Positions 1-6,964 of a stretch of 33,175 nt of DNA are shown here, piece by piece. Each line of letters starts with the position of its first letter. Position 1 is the first letter of the stretch. Where the stretch lies: NCBI GenBank assembly GCA_017540815.1, contig JAFYAI010000106.1, positions 1 through 33,175 of the forward strand. The letters run 5' to 3'. The stretch is from Spirochaetales bacterium (GTDB lineage Bacteria > Spirochaetota > GWE2-31-10 > MWDO01). Made by a program: the position numbers and the translations under genes. The notes beneath the pieces are model-generated. The model was not told the origin of the DNA, ran no database searches, and saw nothing but the letters and a program-made list of their open reading frames with translations.

Positions 1-374
1 CACATATTTGTTGTGAGAACCAAGATCCTGTCAGGATACCGCTTGACCAGCCGACATAACGGACTTTTTATCTGCTCATCAAACGGATCGAGAGTCAGAC
101 TCTTCGCTTTGCTCATTTCACGGTCATCAGGGATAACCTGTCGCAGAATAGCATTCTCACGGCTGTAGTCATTGGCAAGAGCGAGTAAATGCGGAGTCAG
201 TGCAAACCGCAGTTCATCGCTGAATGAGAAATCTGTATCAAGCAGAGTATTTAGTGAGGCTCTGTCTGTAATGCGGTGCTGCAGCTGCCAATGAAAGTCT
301 GTCCATTCGTCGTCAGCAACATTTGGAAATAGTTTCCGACGGTTATCTTCATATTGGTCGTTACAGCGAATCAT
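1..374 (-). CDS. KamA-family radical SAM protein (lysine 2,3-aminomutase-like), N-terminal part
   Basis: Reading the minus strand from an ATG at 374-372 gives an open frame of 124 codons that leaves the window at position 1, so only the N-terminus is present. It begins MIRCNDQYEDNRRKLFPNV and continues with DDEWTDFHWQLQHRITD, the W-x-D-x-x-WQ type N-terminal motif of lysine 2,3-aminomutases. Near the edge it has KRYPDRILVLTTNMC, the segment just before the radical SAM cysteine triad in KamA proteins. The triad itself lies outside the window, so catalytic competence cannot be judged. Known KamA enzymes use PLP, an iron-sulfur cluster and SAM to interconvert lysine and beta-lysine. A GAGG sits 8 bases before the ATG. 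The start overlaps the end of the upstream coiled-coil gene by 14 bases, which implies translational coupling. The exact substrate is unknown; an EpmB-type role is possible but the N-terminus looks more like KamA. Confidence 0.75.
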   Translation of the reverse strand, partial: MIRCNDQYEDNRRKLFPNVADDEWTDFHWQLQHRITDRASLNTLLDTDFSFSDELRFALTPHLLALANDYSRENAILRQVIPDDREMSKAKSLTLDPFDEQIKSPLCRLVKRYPDRILVLTTNM

Positions 375-1020
375 TGTGTAACCTCGACTTGTACAGACTT
401 AGAGCCAGTTCAATCTCATTTTCATAAACGCCGAGCATTTTCTTTATCTCGGCATGAGACTTGCCTATCTCGGCAAGATAGCATATTTTGTCCGGGATCT
501 CCATAGCCGCTAATTTATCTTCCAGTTCTTTTTGCTTTTTCTTCTCTTCTTCTTCTTCCTGCCGTTTGATTTCTGCTGCATTGCGTGTTTTATTCAATAC
601 ATCAATGTAACTGTATGTTTCAGCCGATTTTGTTGGAGTGTGATTTGAATGATAATCAGTCCCACTGTTGTCTAATGGAACAGAGACATTCACTTCTGTC
701 CACTGCTGTGGAATGTTTTGTTTGAACTGCTTCATCTTATCATCAAGCAGACGGATCTTCTTCTCAATGTTCAGAAGCATTTCTGTAACCTGCGACTCTT
801 TCTCATTTACCAAACCGTTTAGCTCATTGCGGCTTGTTTTGACAAGTTCGACATTCCGCTCTGTTATTTCGTTCATCTGCCGGATCATGGTTGATATATC
901 AGATTTGATCTTGTTAAGGATCTCTTCATTGATATAGCGTCTTCTCAGCCGATAGTTGATAATGATATATCCGCCCAGCATGATGATAATATTAGACATT
1001 ACAAGGATAAAAGCTGCCAT
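361..1020 (-). CDS. Membrane-anchored coiled-coil protein, unknown function
   Basis: This 219-aa protein has one N-terminal hydrophobic segment (MAAFILVMSNIIIMLGGYIII) followed by basic residues, so it is probably a single-pass inner-membrane protein with a cytoplasmic body. Residues of roughly 35-105 are heptad-rich and predicted coiled coil; a second charged helix (RQEEEEEKKKQKELEDKL) lies near 155-170. The C-terminus (EIGKSHAEIKKMLGVYENEI) resembles a small helix-turn-helix-like fold seen in DUF-type spirochaete proteins, but I do not recognise a named family. I chose the ATG at 1020-1018 because GGAGGG lies 9 bases upstream of it. An in-frame ATG at 1038 sits exactly at the expected +1 of a TTGACA-17-TAACAT promoter and could serve as a leaderless start adding six residues. 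It overlaps the downstream KamA gene by 14 bases. Confidence 0.7.
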   Translation of the reverse strand: MAAFILVMSNIIIMLGGYIIINYRLRRRYINEEILNKIKSDISTMIRQMNEITERNVELVKTSRNELNGLVNEKESQVTEMLLNIEKKIRLLDDKMKQFKQNIPQQWTEVNVSVPLDNSGTDYHSNHTPTKSAETYSYIDVLNKTRNAAEIKRQEEEEEKKKQKELEDKLAAMEIPDKICYLAEIGKSHAEIKKMLGVYENEIELALSLYKSRLHNDSL

Positions 1021-1044
1021 TGTCAGTGTCCCTCCCATATAAGA

Positions 1045-1073
1045 ATGTTAGTATATTTTTATTGGTTTGTCAA
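1045..1073 (-). promoter_or_regulatory. Sigma70-type promoter for the coiled-coil/KamA operon
   Basis: On the minus strand TTGACA (1073-1068) is followed by a 17-base spacer and TAACAT (1050-1045). The predicted start is near 1038. The -35 is perfect and the -10 matches 4 of 6 positions. Confidence 0.6.
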
Positions 1074-1086
1074 GATTGGTTTATGC

Positions 1087-1126
1087 AAAAATAACTGAAA
1101 AATCTCTTGATTTTTCAGTTATTTTT
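1087..1126. repeat. AT-rich inverted repeat in a divergent intergenic region
   Basis: An 18-bp perfect inverted repeat (arms 1087-1104 and 1109-1126) has loop TCTT. It lies between two genes that diverge, so it cannot be a terminator for either. Its right arm carries the -35 of the AAA-ATPase promoter. Similar elements occur at 24519-24554 and, less perfectly, 6913-6939. Confidence 0.7.
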
Positions 1127-1134
1127 GTTATAAT
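1107..1134 (+). promoter_or_regulatory. Promoter giving a leaderless AAA-ATPase mRNA
   Basis: TTGATT (1107-1112), 16-base spacer, TATAAT (1129-1134). The ATG at 1141 is seven bases after the end of the -10, where transcription would be expected to start. There is no Shine-Dalgarno sequence before this ATG. Confidence 0.65.
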
Positions 1135-1140
1135 ATATCT

Positions 1141-2415
1141 ATGGAAAAATTCTTCAATGTAACCGGCAAGTGCTATAAAGACAAACATTATATGGTAGAT
1201 ATTTCGCAGAGGGTCGCCGAGATAAGGAAAATGGTAGACCGCGGCGAATATTTCTGTATCAATCGCGGACGGCAGTACGGCAAGACTACGACGATACAGG
1301 CACTGACTGACCTGCTGGAGCAGGATTATTGCGTATTCTCGATCAGTTTCGAGGGATCAGGTGACAGTTCTTTTGCCACAATTGAGTCTGTCGGCAATTA
1401 TTTCTTTGAATGTCTCAAAGAAGATATTGAGTTTGATTTGGTTGTAAATATTAGTGACAAGGCAAAGCAGTTTATTATGAATTTGCCGCCTATGGAATCC
1501 GAAGCTGATATTTCTATCGCAATAACAAATTTTTGCAAAACAAATAATCGTCCTATTGTAATCATAATTGATGAGGTCGATCAGGCCGGCAATTATGAGT
1601 CGTTTATCAAATTTTTAGGATTGTTAAGAGATAAATATCTGAAAAACGGGAAACTTCCCACATTCTACAGCGTGATACTTGCCGGAGTGTATGACATTAA
1701 GAATCTCAAACTCAAGATGCGGCCCGATGCCGAGCATCAGTATAACTCACCCTGGAATATAGCGTCTGAGTTCAAAGTCAATATGGATCTGATGCCTGAC
1801 GGCATCTGCGGGATGCTGGAAGATTACGAGTCTGATCATCATATCGGTATGGACTGTGCAAAGATGGCACAACTGTTATACGACTACACGAGCGGTTATC
1901 CGTTCCTGGTGAGTCGCCTCTGCAAGATTATCGACGAGGATCTTGATCGCCGCTGGGATGAGCAGGGGCTGCTTGATGCGGTTAAGCATTTGCTCAACGA
2001 ACAAAATACATTATTCGACGATATGCGGAAAAAACTGGACGATTTCGTCGGACTGCGTGAAATGCTGACTCAAATGCTCTACGAAGGGCGGGCATTTACT
2101 TTCAATGCCTATGACAAGACGATTAATCTTGCTGCTATGTTTAACTTCGTCAAGCGTAATGAAGCAGGACAAGTGCAGGTGTTCTGCCGTATATTCGAGG
2201 TGTGGTTCTACAATCTGTTCGTTAATGAGATGCAGCTTGAACCGCAGGGCGAGGTCATATCGCAAGGTTCCAAAGACAAGCCTGAGTTCATCACTAACGG
2301 CAGGCTGAATATGACAGCCGTGCTTGAACGATTTGCGATACACTTTAACGAGATATATGACAGCAAAGACGAGCGGTTCATCGAGAAGCAGGGGCGGAAG
2401 TTCTTCCTGTTTTAG
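1141..2415 (+). CDS. AAA-ATPase-like protein, truncated before its PD-(D/E)XK domain by an in-frame TAG
   Basis: The 424-aa product is the ATPase part of a family with an AAA-like NTPase domain followed by a PD-(D/E)XK nuclease domain (PF09820/PF08011 from memory). Walker A is GRQYGKTT at residues 43-50, preceded by the family-typical YFCINR; Walker B is VIIIDEVDQ near residue 140. The frame ends in KFFLF-TAG at 2413-2415, but the same frame stays open to 2706 and continues with LKPIINGVGNYYIEAQTR, exactly the segment expected next. The gene is therefore one base change from intact: TAG probably replaces a tyrosine, phenylalanine or leucine codon. The start is the first ATG and has no SD; the mRNA is probably leaderless. 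These proteins are common in gut anaerobes in many copies; their role is not established. Truncation, readthrough and a sequencing error are all possible. Confidence 0.85.
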   Translation: MEKFFNVTGKCYKDKHYMVDISQRVAEIRKMVDRGEYFCINRGRQYGKTTTIQALTDLLEQDYCVFSISFEGSGDSSFATIESVGNYFFECLKEDIEFDLVVNISDKAKQFIMNLPPMESEADISIAITNFCKTNNRPIVIIIDEVDQAGNYESFIKFLGLLRDKYLKNGKLPTFYSVILAGVYDIKNLKLKMRPDAEHQYNSPWNIASEFKVNMDLMPDGICGMLEDYESDHHIGMDCAKMAQLLYDYTSGYPFLVSRLCKIIDEDLDRRWDEQGLLDAVKHLLNEQNTLFDDMRKKLDDFVGLREMLTQMLYEGRAFTFNAYDKTINLAAMFNFVKRNEAGQVQVFCRIFEVWFYNLFVNEMQLEPQGEVISQGSKDKPEFITNGRLNMTAVLERFAIHFNEIYDSKDERFIEKQGRKFFLF

Positions 2416-2706
2416 CTTAAACCAATCATTAACGGGGTTGGCAATTATTATATCGAAGCTCAGACTCGCAATGAACGCCGTATGGACCTGGTGGTCGATT
2501 ATAACGGTGAGCGGTTTGTTATCGAGATGAAGATATGGCACGGCGACACTTACAATCAACGCGGCAAGCAGCAGCTGACCGAGTATCTTGATTATTATCA
2601 TATTAATAAAGGATATTTGCTTAGTTTCTGTTTCAATCAAAATAAACAGTCCGGGATAAAGGAAATCACAATCGGAGATAAGACGATCGTGGAATGTGTG
2701 GTGTGA
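2416..2706 (+). pseudogene. Disconnected PD-(D/E)XK nuclease tail of the AAA-ATPase gene
   Basis: This stretch continues the reading frame of the AAA-ATPase gene after its TAG. It encodes NGVGNYYIEAQTRNERRMDL followed by a hydrophobic strand and FVIEMKIWHG. Counting the TAG as codon 425, the predicted nuclease metal ligands are Asp449 and the Glu462-x-Lys464 pair, so the active site is preserved. An internal ATG at 2482 could initiate only after the first part of the domain and has no SD in front of it, so separate translation looks unlikely. The stop is a TGA at 2704-2706, and a strong terminator follows 38 bases later. Preservation of the nuclease residues suggests a recent mutation or functional readthrough. 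Confidence 0.7.
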
Positions 2707-2744
2707 ACAATTCATAATTCACAATGCACAATTCATAATAATGG

Positions 2745-2784
2745 AAAAAATCGGGATTTTGCGAAAGCAAAATCCCGATTTTTT
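2745..2784 (+). terminator. Rho-independent terminator after the AAA-ATPase gene
   Basis: Perfect 18-bp stem (arms 2745-2762 and 2767-2784) with GAAA loop; the core is ATCGGGATTTTGC paired with GCAAAATCCCGAT, followed by a run of eight T. Confidence 0.9.
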
Positions 2785-2794
2785 TTGTAAAAAT

Positions 2795-2844
2795 TTGAAA
2801 TGTGGTATACCACATTTAGATTGTTCTTGACAGAACAATCTAAA
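2795..2844 (+). promoter_or_regulatory. Promoter with spacer-embedded palindromic operator, plus second hairpin
   Basis: TTGAAA (2795-2800), 16-base spacer and TAGATT (2817-2822) form a plausible promoter for the lipoprotein gene. The 20-bp perfect palindrome AAATGTGGTATACCACATTT (2798-2817) fills the spacer, the classic place for a repressor site. Its TGGTATACCA core resembles operators of FadR-subfamily GntR regulators; no such regulator is in the window. A second perfect 13-bp inverted repeat follows at once (2815-2827 and 2832-2844, loop TGAC). Confidence 0.5.
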
Positions 2845-2894
2845 TGATTCTTCTTAGAAGCAATCAAAAAAAATATTTAAGGAGAGTGTTTAAT

Positions 2895-3245
2895 ATGAAA
2901 CACAAAGGTTTAGTTACTGTATTAATGCTGAGTGCATTAATCGCATCGGTTGGTTTGTCGGGTTGTGCGACTTACGGTGGATTGTCAAGAGAGACTCCGT
3001 ATTCGCTTAATCTTGACAGCGAGGATCTTATCTATGGTGATATTATTACTTATGATAAGGTCGGAAAAGTCGGAAAAAAGATTGACTCATTGGAGTCTCT
3101 TAAAGCTCTTACGGTTGCTGAAGCTCTGCAGAAATATCGCGATTTTGATATGCTGCTCTTCCCGCAGTATGTCATTAAGTATCAGGGCAAAAAAGTCACT
3201 GTCACTGTTACAGGTCGGCTTGCAAAGGTTAAGACTGCTAATTAA
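2895..3245 (+). CDS. Small lipoprotein, unknown function
   Basis: The 116-aa product has an N-terminal signal (MKHKGLVTVLMLSALIASVG) and a lipobox ending LSGC, with the lipidated cysteine at residue 24. The mature part is about 93 residues, mixed alpha/beta by composition, with no recognised domain. It contains GDIITYDKVGKVGKK and ends with YVIKYQGKKVTVTVTGRLAKV, probably a beta-rich C-terminus. I chose the ATG at 2895 because AAGGAGAG lies about 8 bases upstream; an ATG at 2844 would add a charged extension that disrupts the signal peptide. It is expressed alone, between a terminator on the left and a bidirectional terminator on the right, under the palindrome-bearing promoter at 2795-2844. 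Periplasmic lipid anchoring is expected; no function can be assigned. Confidence 0.75.
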   Translation: MKHKGLVTVLMLSALIASVGLSGCATYGGLSRETPYSLNLDSEDLIYGDIITYDKVGKVGKKIDSLESLKALTVAEALQKYRDFDMLLFPQYVIKYQGKKVTVTVTGRLAKVKTAN

Positions 3246-3258
3246 ATTTTTAACTGTA

Positions 3259-3311
3259 AAAATGGGGAAAAAAAGAAGTTTGCCAAGCAAACTTCTTTTT
3301 TTCCCCATTTT
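3259..3311. terminator. Bidirectional terminator between the lipoprotein gene and lipA
   Basis: Perfect 25-bp stem (arms 3259-3283 and 3287-3311) with triloop CAA. The A-tract and T-tract flanks serve both converging genes. Confidence 0.9.
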
Positions 3312-3318
3312 CCCCTTT

Positions 3319-4164
3319 TCACTTCAAATATCTCTCCGCCATGTAGCTGCTCCGCACATACGGAGCACTCTCGACAGCGGTGAATCCCATGTCAAGTGCG
3401 ATTTGTTTATATTCGTCGAAGACTTCCGGGCGGATGTATTCCTGCAGGGGGTAGTGGGCTTTGCTTGGCTGCAAGTATTGTCCGATGCTTAGCAGACGGC
3501 AGCCGACGGTGAGCAGGTCGTGCATGAGAGCGACAACTTCGTCTTTGGTCTCGCCGAGTCCGAGCATAATGCCTGATTTGGTTTTGATGCTGCCGTCATT
3601 GTCAGCTAAGTATGCCAGCACATTCAGCGAGCGTTTGTAGTCTGCACCTTTGCGGACTTCGTAGAGACGGCTCACTGTTTCCAGATTATGACTGATGATG
3701 AGCGGGTGACTTTTTTTCACAATGTCGAGACTCTCGTGCCGCCCCATAAAGTCAGGGATGAGTATCTCAATGCCGACATTGGGAGTTTTATCGCGGATAG
3801 CCGTCACAGTTTTGGCAAAATGAGCAGCTCCGCCGTCAGGCAGATCATCGCGGGTCGGAGAAGTGATCACGACAAATCGCAGTCCCATTCTGGCTATAGC
3901 CTCGGCAACGCGAGCCGGCTCATTGTCTTCGACAGGCAGTGGCTTTGCTTTGGTCACATTGCAGAATCGGCACTGCCGGGTACAGTTCGTCCCAAGTATG
4001 AGGAAAGTCGCCTGCTTATGCCTGTAACATTCCGAGATGTTGGGGCACAATCCTTCCTTGCAGATCGTGTTGAGGTGCAAGTCTCCGATGAGTGCGTTCA
4101 GGTCGTCATGCTGCGACAGGACTATAGGTTTGCGAAGCCATGCCGGTTTTGGCTGAATGTTCAT
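3319..4164 (-). CDS. lipA: Lipoyl synthase
   Basis: The 281-aa protein inserts two sulfurs into protein-bound octanoyl groups to make lipoate. Both iron-sulfur cluster motifs are intact: the auxiliary cluster cysteines at residues 35, 40 and 46 (CKEGLCPNISEC) and the radical SAM cysteines at 61, 65 and 68 (CTRQCRFC). The conserved C-terminal RSSY, whose serine is an auxiliary cluster ligand, is at 271-274. Length matches the family. It starts 12 bases after the stop of purQ on the same strand and has only a weak AAG upstream, which suggests translation coupled to purQ. No lipB or lplA is in the window. The gene is last in the nadE-purQ-lipA cluster and ends at a strong bidirectional terminator. 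Confidence 0.97.
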   Translation of the reverse strand: MNIQPKPAWLRKPIVLSQHDDLNALIGDLHLNTICKEGLCPNISECYRHKQATFLILGTNCTRQCRFCNVTKAKPLPVEDNEPARVAEAIARMGLRFVVITSPTRDDLPDGGAAHFAKTVTAIRDKTPNVGIEILIPDFMGRHESLDIVKKSHPLIISHNLETVSRLYEVRKGADYKRSLNVLAYLADNDGSIKTKSGIMLGLGETKDEVVALMHDLLTVGCRLLSIGQYLQPSKAHYPLQEYIRPEVFDEYKQIALDMGFTAVESAPYVRSSYMAERYLK

Positions 4165-4176
4165 ATTGCTTATGTT

Positions 4177-4953
4177 TTATTTGAAATAATTAACGCCATT
4201 CTCGAAAATCTTCAAGCCGAGCGGAGTGTTATGCACACCTTCTGTCCAGTTCGGATGATTTTCCGGGAAGATAAATGCTTCCGGATGCGGCATAAGTCCG
4301 AATACAGTGCCCGATTTATTTGTAATGCCAGCGATATTATCGACTGAACCGTTAGGATTAGCCGGATAAGGCACATTCTGAGCAGTCGGATTGTTAATAT
4401 CGATGTATCGCAGTGCGATCTGACCGTTAGCTTTGAGCGTGTTCAGCACTTCGTCATTCTTTACGATGAACTTGCCTTCGCCGTGGCGGATCGGCAGGTA
4501 GATCTTGTCGATGTCTTTGAGCCAAATTGAATTCGGATTGGTATTCTGCAGCCATACCCAGCGATCCTCGAAATGAGCAGAGTCATTCTCGATAAGGCTT
4601 GCGACCTGCTCATACCTGTCGTCGCAGTTCGGCACAAGTCCGAGTTTGGTTATAATCTGGAATCCATTGCAGATACCGATAATCAGCTTGCCGCTGTCGA
4701 TGAACTTCTGAACTTTCTCGAAAATTGTGAACTTAATCTTGTTGCCGAAGACTTTACCGCTGGCAATGTGATCTCCGTAGGAGAATCCTCCGGGGAATGC
4801 CAATATCTGATGATCGTCAAGTATCGACGGATTGTCAATAACATCTTCCAGATGTTTGATATTCGTTTGACCGCCGGCTTTATCGAAAGCCCACGCTAAT
4901 TCTTTTTCGGCATTTATTCCGTATCCTGTCAGGATTAAAACTTTTGCAGACAT
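4177..4953 (-). CDS. purQ: Phosphoribosylformylglycinamidine synthase glutaminase subunit
   Basis: This 258-aa class I glutamine amidotransferase should supply ammonia to the PurL synthetase in purine synthesis step four. The nucleophile is Cys95 in GICNGFQ, the oxyanion region is FPGGFSYGDH at 53-62, and the other triad residues are His223 and Glu225 in MPHPEAF. It is somewhat longer than the ~225 aa of Bacillus-type PurQ, with extra sequence around residues 105-135 and 195-215, as in several anaerobes. The start is at 4953 because GGAGG lies 5 bases upstream; a longer frame from 4998 would add 15 residues with no SD. A TATAAT (4992-4987) abutted by the palindrome GCACAATTGTGC provides a candidate own promoter in the 69-base gap after nadE. 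purL is not in the window. Confidence 0.95.
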   Translation of the reverse strand: MSAKVLILTGYGINAEKELAWAFDKAGGQTNIKHLEDVIDNPSILDDHQILAFPGGFSYGDHIASGKVFGNKIKFTIFEKVQKFIDSGKLIIGICNGFQIITKLGLVPNCDDRYEQVASLIENDSAHFEDRWVWLQNTNPNSIWLKDIDKIYLPIRHGEGKFIVKNDEVLNTLKANGQIALRYIDINNPTAQNVPYPANPNGSVDNIAGITNKSGTVFGLMPHPEAFIFPENHPNWTEGVHNTPLGLKIFENGVNYFK

Positions 4954-4986
4954 TGTATCCTCCACTGATGACATATTTGATGGCAT

Positions 4987-5004
4987 ATTATAGCACAATT
5001 GTGC
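4987..5004 (-). promoter_or_regulatory. purQ -10 box with adjoining 12-bp palindrome
   Basis: On the minus strand TATAAT occupies 4992-4987, and the perfect palindrome GCACAATTGTGC (4993-5004) lies immediately upstream, inside the promoter spacer. The best -35 at 17-base spacing is only TTTTAT. This is a candidate operator for control of purQ-lipA separately from nadE. Confidence 0.4.
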
Positions 5005-5022
5005 GAAAAATAAAACAATAAT

Positions 5023-6855
5023 TTATAAAATAATATCAGCCGGCATATTCCAACCGCCTCGCGGACAGAGATTGACCGTGCCGATCTGAGGTCCTCCGGG
5101 ACTGCAGTCGCGCTTCCATTGATTCTGTGCAAACCGCTTCAGGAATACAGCAAGCCACTTGTCGATCGTTTCTTTACTGTATTTGTCTGCGAATGCCGCT
5201 TCCGCCAAGAATGAAGTCTTTTCTTTGGAACACTTCCTGCGAACGATATTATAAAGGAAGAAATCATGCAGTTCGTAAGGTCCGATGATCGACTCTGTCG
5301 CCTGAACAGTCTGATCTGTCTGATTATCCTTTGCCGGGAGCAGTTCAGGCGAGATCGGCTGAGTGGCTATATCTTTGAGGATTTGCCCGGCCGTCTTATC
5401 GCTGTTCTGTTCTCCTGCCATATATACAATCTGCTTGATAAGTGTCTTAGGCACATCGGCATTGACATTATACATACTGATGTGGTCGCCGTTATAAGTT
5501 GCCCAGCCGAGTGCAATCTCGGACAGGTCGCCCGTGCCGATGACGATGCCGCCGATCTTGTTGGCGATAGTCATCAGCAGATAAGTCCTTGCACGAGCCT
5601 GCACATTCTCATATACTGTATCAGTCTCATATAGCGGCTGATCGACTTTAGCGAGCAACAGCTTGGATATATCCGTGATAGTGTGTTCTTCGATAGGGAT
5701 GCCGAGAGCTTTGCAGAGTTCGACGGCATTGTTGCGTGTCTTGGCAGTCGTGCCGAATCCCGGCATTGTAACGGCGAGCATATCTGTCAGCGGTCTGCCC
5801 AGCAGCGTCAGAGTCTGCTGAATGACGAGCAGTGCCAGTGTCGAGTCAAGACCGCCTGATACTCCGATGACACATTTTGTGCCGGTAGGCAGACTCTGCA
5901 GCCTCTTAACCAATGAGCCGCACATTATCTTCATCACTTCGTTGCAGCGGACTGTCAGCTGTGCTTTGTCTGACGGCACAAACGGAGCCGGATCTATTAT
6001 ACGGGTTAATTCTGTGATTGGGAAATCCATCTTGAATGTAACATTGGCATTGTGATCTTTGCCGTCGCTGATATGCTCGTTAAATATCATCTGCGTATCA
6101 ATGTCAGCATATATGATCTGATTGCCCTGTGCATATCGCAGACTCTCTGATAGTATTGTCCCATTCTCACAGATGAAACTGTCGCCGTCACACACATAGT
6201 CTGTCGCAGAGTCACCAAATCCGGCGTTGACATATACTATGGAAGATGCACTTCGTGCTGACAGAGCCTTGACAATGCTGCGGTGGTATGCAGTCTGACC
6301 GATCAGAGCCGGTGACGCATCCGGAACTATGATGATATTGGCATTCGGCAGTGCTGCCTGTGAGAAGAATGCTCTGCCTGACATAACTGACAGTGTCAAT
6401 GACGGCATATTCTCACAGCAGAATGTGATATTAGAGCCGAAGAGCACATTCTGATCGAGGAATCTGACAAGATGTGCTGCGACATCATCTTCAGCAGAGG
6501 CGATGCCCAATACGCTGCCTTTGTATAGAATGGTATATGCTTCGCGAAATCTCCCGTCGATAAAAAGAGGTGTTCCTACAACCGAGATGATTGATAGATC
6601 TGAAGTTTGCTCCAATATAAACTCGATCGATTCTTCACATTCCGAGATTAAACTGCCGCATAATAAAGCATCTCCGCATGAAGATGTTGTCAGTGCTAAA
6701 TGCGGGAATGCGATAACCGATGCACCGCTGCTCTGAGCCTCGGCAATCATCGAGACTATATTCTGCTGATTCTGTTCCAGACATCTTATCTGATTGACAG
6801 GGATAGCCGCTGCAGTGCGTATAAAACCGAATTGGCTGATTTTGCATTTATTCAT
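5023..6855 (-). CDS. nadE: NAD+ synthetase of the glutamine-dependent type, with a catalytically degenerate glutaminase domain
   Basis: The 610-aa protein has the two-domain form: an N-terminal nitrilase-like glutaminase (about 8-275) and a C-terminal NAD synthetase (about 300-600). The synthetase half looks intact: ATP-pyrophosphatase loop SGGLDS at 333-338, then GTGDLSEIALGW and YNGDHISMYNVN. The glutaminase half is degenerate. By alignment from memory, the Glu-Lys-Cys triad is replaced: FPELxLTGY becomes FPHLALTTS (His52), the Lys of GIVPKTYLPNY falls at Ala121, and GVEICEDLW becomes LSVMSGRAF (Ser159). The enzyme therefore probably uses free ammonia or a partner's ammonia to amidate deamido-NAD. 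The start has AAGGAGG 7 bases upstream and a TTGACT-17-TATACT promoter. First gene of the nadE-purQ-lipA cluster. Confidence 0.93.
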   Translation of the reverse strand: MNKCKISQFGFIRTAAAIPVNQIRCLEQNQQNIVSMIAEAQSSGASVIAFPHLALTTSSCGDALLCGSLISECEESIEFILEQTSDLSIISVVGTPLFIDGRFREAYTILYKGSVLGIASAEDDVAAHLVRFLDQNVLFGSNITFCCENMPSLTLSVMSGRAFFSQAALPNANIIIVPDASPALIGQTAYHRSIVKALSARSASSIVYVNAGFGDSATDYVCDGDSFICENGTILSESLRYAQGNQIIYADIDTQMIFNEHISDGKDHNANVTFKMDFPITELTRIIDPAPFVPSDKAQLTVRCNEVMKIMCGSLVKRLQSLPTGTKCVIGVSGGLDSTLALLVIQQTLTLLGRPLTDMLAVTMPGFGTTAKTRNNAVELCKALGIPIEEHTITDISKLLLAKVDQPLYETDTVYENVQARARTYLLMTIANKIGGIVIGTGDLSEIALGWATYNGDHISMYNVNADVPKTLIKQIVYMAGEQNSDKTAGQILKDIATQPISPELLPAKDNQTDQTVQATESIIGPYELHDFFLYNIVRRKCSKEKTSFLAEAAFADKYSKETIDKWLAVFLKRFAQNQWKRDCSPGGPQIGTVNLCPRGGWNMPADIIL

Positions 6856-6886
6856 AGGAAACCTCCTTTTTTCATTTTCGTTTCAG

Positions 6887-6915
6887 AGTATAAAAAAAAT
6901 TTGTTTTATAGTCAA
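6887..6915 (-). promoter_or_regulatory. nadE promoter
   Basis: On the minus strand TTGACT (6915-6910), a 17-base spacer and TATACT (6892-6887) make a near-consensus sigma70-type promoter with a predicted start near 6880, about 25 bases before the nadE ATG. Confidence 0.75.
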
Positions 6916-6939
6916 GAAATAAATCTTCTTTATTTTTTG
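6913..6939. repeat. Imperfect AT-rich inverted repeat between divergent genes
   Basis: An 11-bp inverted repeat with one G-T pair (arms 6913-6923 and 6929-6939) has loop TCTTC. It overlaps the -35 of nadE and lies just upstream of the extended -10 of the next gene, the same placement as the elements at 1087-1126 and 24519-24554. Confidence 0.4.
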
Positions 6940-6948
6940 CTTAAAATG

Positions 6949-6957
6949 TGATACAAT
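6949..6957 (+). promoter_or_regulatory. Extended -10 promoter giving a near-leaderless mRNA
   Basis: TG (6949-6950), one base, then TACAAT (6952-6957) forms an extended -10. Expected start near 6964, next to the ATG at 6965; no SD is present. Confidence 0.5.
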
Positions 6958-6964
6958 GCAATGT

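Noticed and set aside
1087..1126. Inverted repeat as a terminator
   Set aside because: Both neighbouring genes are transcribed away from it, so no transcript in the window would end there.
2413..2415. TAG recoded as an amino acid as a genome-wide code change
   Set aside because: The barrel-protein gene at 13249-14817 ends at a TAG (14815-14817) just before the next gene's start, so TAG is an ordinary stop here.
2011..2715. Minus-strand open frame of 234 codons opposite the AAA-ATPase and nuclease tail
   Set aside because: It lies antisense to a gene with clear family motifs, has no family resemblance or SD, and is a frame shadow.
2827..2832. TTGACA as the -35 of the lipoprotein promoter
   Set aside because: No acceptable -10 lies 15-19 bases downstream; TTGAAA/TAGATT slightly upstream fits better.
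3688..4347. Plus-strand open frame of 219 codons opposite lipA and purQ
   Set aside because: It is antisense to two recognised genes and crosses their boundary, with no supporting start signals.
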